Virus record (IMG/VR): IMGVR_UViG_3300035703_000203
Location: 1 to 38,463 of that record
DNA length: 38,463 nucleotides
Reading direction: 5' to 3' (one strand)
Origin: a virus
In this document: positions 35,796 through 38,463 of the stretch, in pieces
Layout of the letters: each line of letters begins with the position of its first letter
How positions within the stretch are numbered: the first letter of the stretch is position 1
The notes under the pieces: model-generated
Told to the model about the DNA's origin: nothing
Seen by the model: only the letters and a program-made list of their open reading frames with translations
The model's database searches: none
Program-made: the position numbers and the translations under genes

Positions 35796-36598
35796 GCCGT
35801 AAGCCGCTTAGCAAGTCTGTCCGCTTCGAAGTGTTTAAGCGAGACAGCTTTACCTGCCAGTACTGCGGGGCAAAGGCTCCTGACGTTGTCTTGCACGTCG
35901 ATCACATCCACCCCGTGGCAGAGGGTGGAACCAACGAGATCATGAACCTTGTCGCGGCGTGCGCGAGTTGCAACGGCGGCAAGGGCGCAAAGCTTTTGGA
36001 CGATAGCTCGGCTGTTGAGCGTCAGCGGCGTCAGATCGAAGAGCTTCAAGAGCGTCGCGAACAACTCGAAATGATGTTGCGTTGGCGCGACGCTGAGCAG
36101 GGTCAGATCGAGGACGCCGTCAGCAGCATCAACACAAGGCTGTCTGAGCGAGCCCCTGCGGGGAACGGCTTTTCCTGGGTATTGGGCGAAAATTCTCGTC
36201 TGACGATGCGCCGTTTGCTCAAACGCTACAGCCTCGCGGAAGTCCTTGCCGGGCTAGACGAGGCCGTTGACCGTCACGCAGAGTTTTCCGGCGACGGTGT
36301 GAGCGAGGCGTCTGTTCAAGAAATCATAAGAAAAATCCCGGTCTACACGGCGTACGCTAAGCGATCTGCGGAAAACCCGGACATTGCTCGCCTAGCCTAC
36401 ATTCAGGGCATCCTCCGCAATCGCACCGGCGAACGGTACGCGAAGCTTTTAAACGAGCTTGAGGTCATTCGCCGATGGGGCGTCCCGCTGGACGTGATGG
36501 AGCAGGCCGCCAAGCAGGCAGAAGACTTTTCAGACTACTGGGACGAAATGGCCGATTTCGCGCGCTCAATGAAGGGGGCCGAGAATGGCCAGAATTAG
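35792..36598 (+). CDS. HNH nuclease with C-terminal helical domain
   Basis: 268 residues. N-terminal HNH: KRDSFTCQYCGAKAPDVVLH, VDHIHPVAEGG, NLVAACASCNGGKG, with two CxxC pairs and the DHIHP centre complete. A coiled coil follows (VERQRRQIEELQERREQLEM), then an all-helical domain. Local GC is lower and codons less biased than in the helicase gene, so it may have been acquired separately. The role may be recombination or replication-associated cutting. It overlaps the initiator-like gene by 14 bases. Confidence 0.85.
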   Translation: MSRKPLSKSVRFEVFKRDSFTCQYCGAKAPDVVLHVDHIHPVAEGGTNEIMNLVAACASCNGGKGAKLLDDSSAVERQRRQIEELQERREQLEMMLRWRDAEQGQIEDAVSSINTRLSERAPAGNGFSWVLGENSRLTMRRLLKRYSLAEVLAGLDEAVDRHAEFSGDGVSEASVQEIIRKIPVYTAYAKRSAENPDIARLAYIQGILRNRTGERYAKLLNELEVIRRWGVPLDVMEQAAKQAEDFSDYWDEMADFARSMKGAENGQN

Positions 36599-37490
36599 GT
36601 CTGTTCACCCCGGCCTCTTCACGGACGAAGCTTGGGTCTCATGCAGTCCGCTCGCCCGCATCCTGTTTATCGGCCTCTGGACGGACGCCGACGACCAAGG
36701 GGTTTTCGAGTGGAAGCCGCTTCAGATCAAGATGCGACTGCTGCCTGGAGACACCGGCGATGCAGCGGCGCTCCTTGCCGAACTTCAGGCCGTCGATCTT
36801 ATCCAGCCGTTTGAGCATGGCGGAAAGACGTTCGGGGCGATCCGCAACTTCCGCAAGTTTCAGCGCCCGAAAAAGCCGAACGCTGTCCACCCCTTGCCGG
36901 AACGAATGCGCATTTACGTGGCGCTGGAGGCGGAACAGGAAGCCGAGAGCGACGCTCAACCCGCCACCGGTTCCCCACCAGTTCCCCACGAGTTCCCCAC
37001 CAGTGGGGAAAAGTCCCCGCAGATGGAGGATGGAGGAGGGAAGGGTAAGAATAGATCGGATGCTAACGCATCCTCTGTCGCCGGGAGCGACGTTGAGGCG
37101 GCGTTCGCGGGGTGGAACGCCCTTGCGGGCCGACTTGGGTTGCGGGTGGCCAAGGATCTGACCCCCGAACGTCGGCGGCACATCCGGGCTCGCCTAGCCT
37201 CTAGCGGCCTTGAGGGCTGGCGGGAGGCGCTGACCGGCGTTGAGCGCAGCAGCCATTGCCGGGGCGAGAACGACCGAGGCTGGCGGGCTGATCTGGATTT
37301 CGTCTGCCAACCCAAGTCGTTTCAGCGGCTCCGCGAAGGCTTCTACGGCGGCGACGCGGCGGCCGAGACCGCGCCCGATTGGGAAAACTACCTCGCCACC
37401 TGGAGGGCCACGGGCCGCTGGCCCAAGTCGCTAGGCCCGCCGCCTGACCACCCCGAAACCCAAGTCCCCCAACCCCTGAGAGCAGCCTGA
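36585..37490 (+). CDS. Replication initiator-like protein (phage O/replisome organiser type)
   Basis: 301 residues. The opening MARIRSVHPGLFTDEAWVSC, SPLARILFIGLWTDADDQGV is the winged-helix start of many phage replication initiators. A disordered linker (~130-165) is encoded by iterons. The C-terminal part (~175-301) holds a DnaB-loader-like helical stretch (AFAGWNALAGRLGLRVAKDL). By analogy with lambda O, it would bind the iterons in its own gene and recruit the helicase encoded just upstream. A specific family hit needs confirmation. Confidence 0.72.
   Translation: MARIRSVHPGLFTDEAWVSCSPLARILFIGLWTDADDQGVFEWKPLQIKMRLLPGDTGDAAALLAELQAVDLIQPFEHGGKTFGAIRNFRKFQRPKKPNAVHPLPERMRIYVALEAEQEAESDAQPATGSPPVPHEFPTSGEKSPQMEDGGGKGKNRSDANASSVAGSDVEAAFAGWNALAGRLGLRVAKDLTPERRRHIRARLASSGLEGWREALTGVERSSHCRGENDRGWRADLDFVCQPKSFQRLREGFYGGDAAAETAPDWENYLATWRATGRWPKSLGPPPDHPETQVPQPLRAA
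36970..37010. repeat. Iterons, candidate replication origin
   Basis: Three head-to-tail 11-bp repeats: GTTCCCCACCA (36970-36980), GTTCCCCACGA (36981-36991) and GTTCCCCACCA (36992-37002). An inverted GTGGGGAA follows (37003-37010). They lie in the linker of the initiator-like gene, as the lambda ori lies in O. Confidence 0.75.
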
Positions 37491-37491
37491 C

Positions 37492-37791
37492 ATGAGCAAG
37501 ATGACCCCCTACCGCCGAGCCGTCGCCGTAACGGGCACCTACACCGACCGGCAGGGCAACGAGAAGAAGCGCTACGTCAACGTCGGGACGCTGTTTCAGT
37601 ACGACGACGGCGGCCTGACGCTGAAGCTGGAAAGCCTGCCCGTCAGCGGCTGGAACGGGTTTCTGAACTTCTACGAGATCGAGGACCGCAAGCCCCAGGA
37701 CGACGTGAACCCGCGCCGGGATGAAGGCCGCACCTACGCCAGTCGGGACACGGGGCCGACGTCCGATCTCGACGACTCAATCCCGTTTTGA
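37492..37791 (+). CDS. SSB-like protein with acidic C-terminal tip
   Basis: 99 residues. A compact beta-rich region (YRRAVAVTGTYTDRQGNEKK, YVNVGTLFQYDDGGLTLKLE, WNGFLNFYEIED) of OB-fold size is followed by a disordered linker and DLDDSIPF at the end. That tip matches the DDDIPF tail by which bacterial SSB recruits partner proteins. It is shorter than SSB (~170) and lacks clear SSB core identity. It likely coats single-stranded phage DNA or mimics the SSB tail. Confidence 0.75.
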   Translation: MSKMTPYRRAVAVTGTYTDRQGNEKKRYVNVGTLFQYDDGGLTLKLESLPVSGWNGFLNFYEIEDRKPQDDVNPRRDEGRTYASRDTGPTSDLDDSIPF

Positions 37792-37800
37792 GGCGACGCG

Positions 37801-38226
37801 ATGAAAGAGTGCAAGAACTGCGCCCGCGCGCTAGCGGCCTCGGACTTTTACAGCCACCCGGCCACGGCTGACCGACTGTTGGCGGTCTGCAAGCAGTGCC
37901 ACAGGGCGGACATGCGCGCCCGGCGTCGGCTCAATGGAGAATCCATAAGGGCCTATGACCGCTCGCGCGGAAGCCGCCGCACCGTCGCCGAAACGCGCGC
38001 TTGGAGGGCGGCGAACCCCGAAAAGTACCGCGCCCAAACAGCGGTAGGCAACGCCATCCGAGACGGCAAGCTGTCGAAGGAACCCTGTCTGTTCTGCGGG
38101 GAGGAGAGGGTCCACGCTCACCACGCGGACTATAGCGAGCCGCTGAAGGTCACATGGCTTTGCCCCAAGTGTCACCAGCGGTTGCACGCCAACTTCCCGG
38201 ATCATGTTCAGCAGGCCTCCGCATGA
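37801..38226 (+). CDS. HNH/zinc-finger endonuclease-like protein
   Basis: 141 residues; GAGG lies about 7 bases before the ATG. An N-terminal zinc knuckle (CKNCARALAASDFYSHPATA ... CKQCHRADM) is followed by a basic linker and a C-terminal CLFCGEERVHAHHADYSEPL, WLCPKCHQRLHA. The CxxC/HHADY/CxxCHxxxH set is the phage Zn-bound HNH (VSR-like fold) type. Its stop overlaps the next ATG. It is the third HNH gene in this arm. Confidence 0.85.
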   Translation: MKECKNCARALAASDFYSHPATADRLLAVCKQCHRADMRARRRLNGESIRAYDRSRGSRRTVAETRAWRAANPEKYRAQTAVGNAIRDGKLSKEPCLFCGEERVHAHHADYSEPLKVTWLCPKCHQRLHANFPDHVQQASA

Positions 38227-38438
38227 CCCCTCCCACCCCAGCCCTAGTCCTCCGCATCTCTGAAGCCCTAGACACAGAGATCATCAACCAGCGCAGAGGG
38301 GTAACGTCCCGCCCCTTCGACGCCTGCCTTGATCTTGACGCTGAACGCCTCGCTCTGGCGGCTATAGAGGCCCTTGCAGGACACATGCGGGAGCAAGGCT
38401 TCGTACACCCGTCCAACTGGCTGAGGAGCTTCCTGTGA
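38223..38438 (+). CDS. Small hypothetical protein, complete copy
   Basis: 71 residues from ATG 38223, overlapping the HNH stop (ATGA); the longer frame to 38154 is not needed. It is helical: PALVLRISEALDTEIINQRR, then AERLALAAIEALAGHMREQG, ending NWLRSFL. Its 3' part lies in the terminal repeat, and the C-terminal fragment at 2-121 is the same gene. Its TGA overlaps a GTG start. Function unknown. Confidence 0.72.
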   Translation: MTPPTPALVLRISEALDTEIINQRRGVTSRPFDACLDLDAERLALAAIEALAGHMREQGFVHPSNWLRSFL

Positions 38439-38443
38439 CCCGC
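38318..38443. repeat. Right copy of 126-bp direct terminal repeat
   Basis: Identical to 1-126. It is followed by 20 bases that do not match 127-146. See the left copy. Confidence 0.95.
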
Positions 38444-38463
38444 CTTCCCCGCCGCAAGAAGAC
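38435..38463 (+). CDS. 5' start of a gene cut by the window edge
   Basis: GTG 38435 overlaps the previous TGA exactly as GTG 118 does in the left copy. The visible residues are MTRLPRRKK, differing from the left-copy start MTRRKSR after the third residue. It is either an alternative version of the DUF6456-like gene or a different gene at the same junction. Confidence 0.4.

Overview
The window looks like the essentially complete genome of a temperate, short-tailed (podovirus-like), high-GC double-stranded DNA phage. Evidence for this is a P22-type portal, gp4-type adaptors and a gp10-type stabilisation protein with no tail tube, sheath or tape measure; an N4-gp56-type coat protein; a tyrosine integrase; and divergent cI/cro-like regulators. 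The gene style (DUF6456-like protein, MPAGRPTKYDP-type small terminase, high GC) suggests an alphaproteobacterial host, perhaps Caulobacterales. That host call is an inference. The first 126 bases recur near the right end (38318-38443), so the ends join, or nearly so. The last 20 bases then diverge from the left-end copy.

Layout. (1) 118-1340, + strand: DUF6456-like and GIY-YIG-like proteins, continuing the operon that runs off the right end. (2) 1341-1686: non-coding, with two adjacent hairpins in front of the terminase. (3) 1687-18670, +: terminase small and large subunits, portal, scaffold, coat protein, intrinsic terminator, decoration-like protein, two gp4-like adaptors, gp10-like protein, GNAT-like protein, four internal/ejection-type proteins, tail-collar fibre, SGNH-hydrolase tail spike. 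(4) 18729-20702, +: lysis cassette with small membrane proteins, holin, M15 endolysin, and i-spanin with an overlapping o-spanin. (5) 20712-32223, - strand: a long, tightly overlapped early/accessory operon. It holds an alarmone-hydrolase-like HD protein, DUF551, two C5-methyltransferase-like paralogs, integrase, excisionase-like protein, TGT/DpdA-like and QueD-like proteins, Gp157, a putative annealing protein, and many small proteins. (6) 32293-32957: cI-like repressor (-) and cro-like regulator (+), surrounded by a repeated 17-bp operator-like motif. (7) 32958-38438, +: replication arm with an intrinsic terminator just after cro, three HNH proteins, DnaB-like helicase, an initiator-like protein carrying iterons, and an SSB-like protein.

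Genes mostly overlap by ATGA, GTGA or TGATG, so translation is probably coupled through long polycistronic messages. The cI/cro switch appears to govern both early arms, because the same operator motif lies in the leftward and rightward promoters. The most unusual content is a QueD-like plus TGT/DpdA-like pair, in which QueD lacks expected catalytic residues, next to two methyltransferase-like genes. This suggests a base-modification or anti-restriction function. Other points of interest are a phage-borne MESH1-like HD protein, candidate sliding-clamp-binding C-termini, a 23-unit hexanucleotide repeat, and many unrecorded small membrane peptides.
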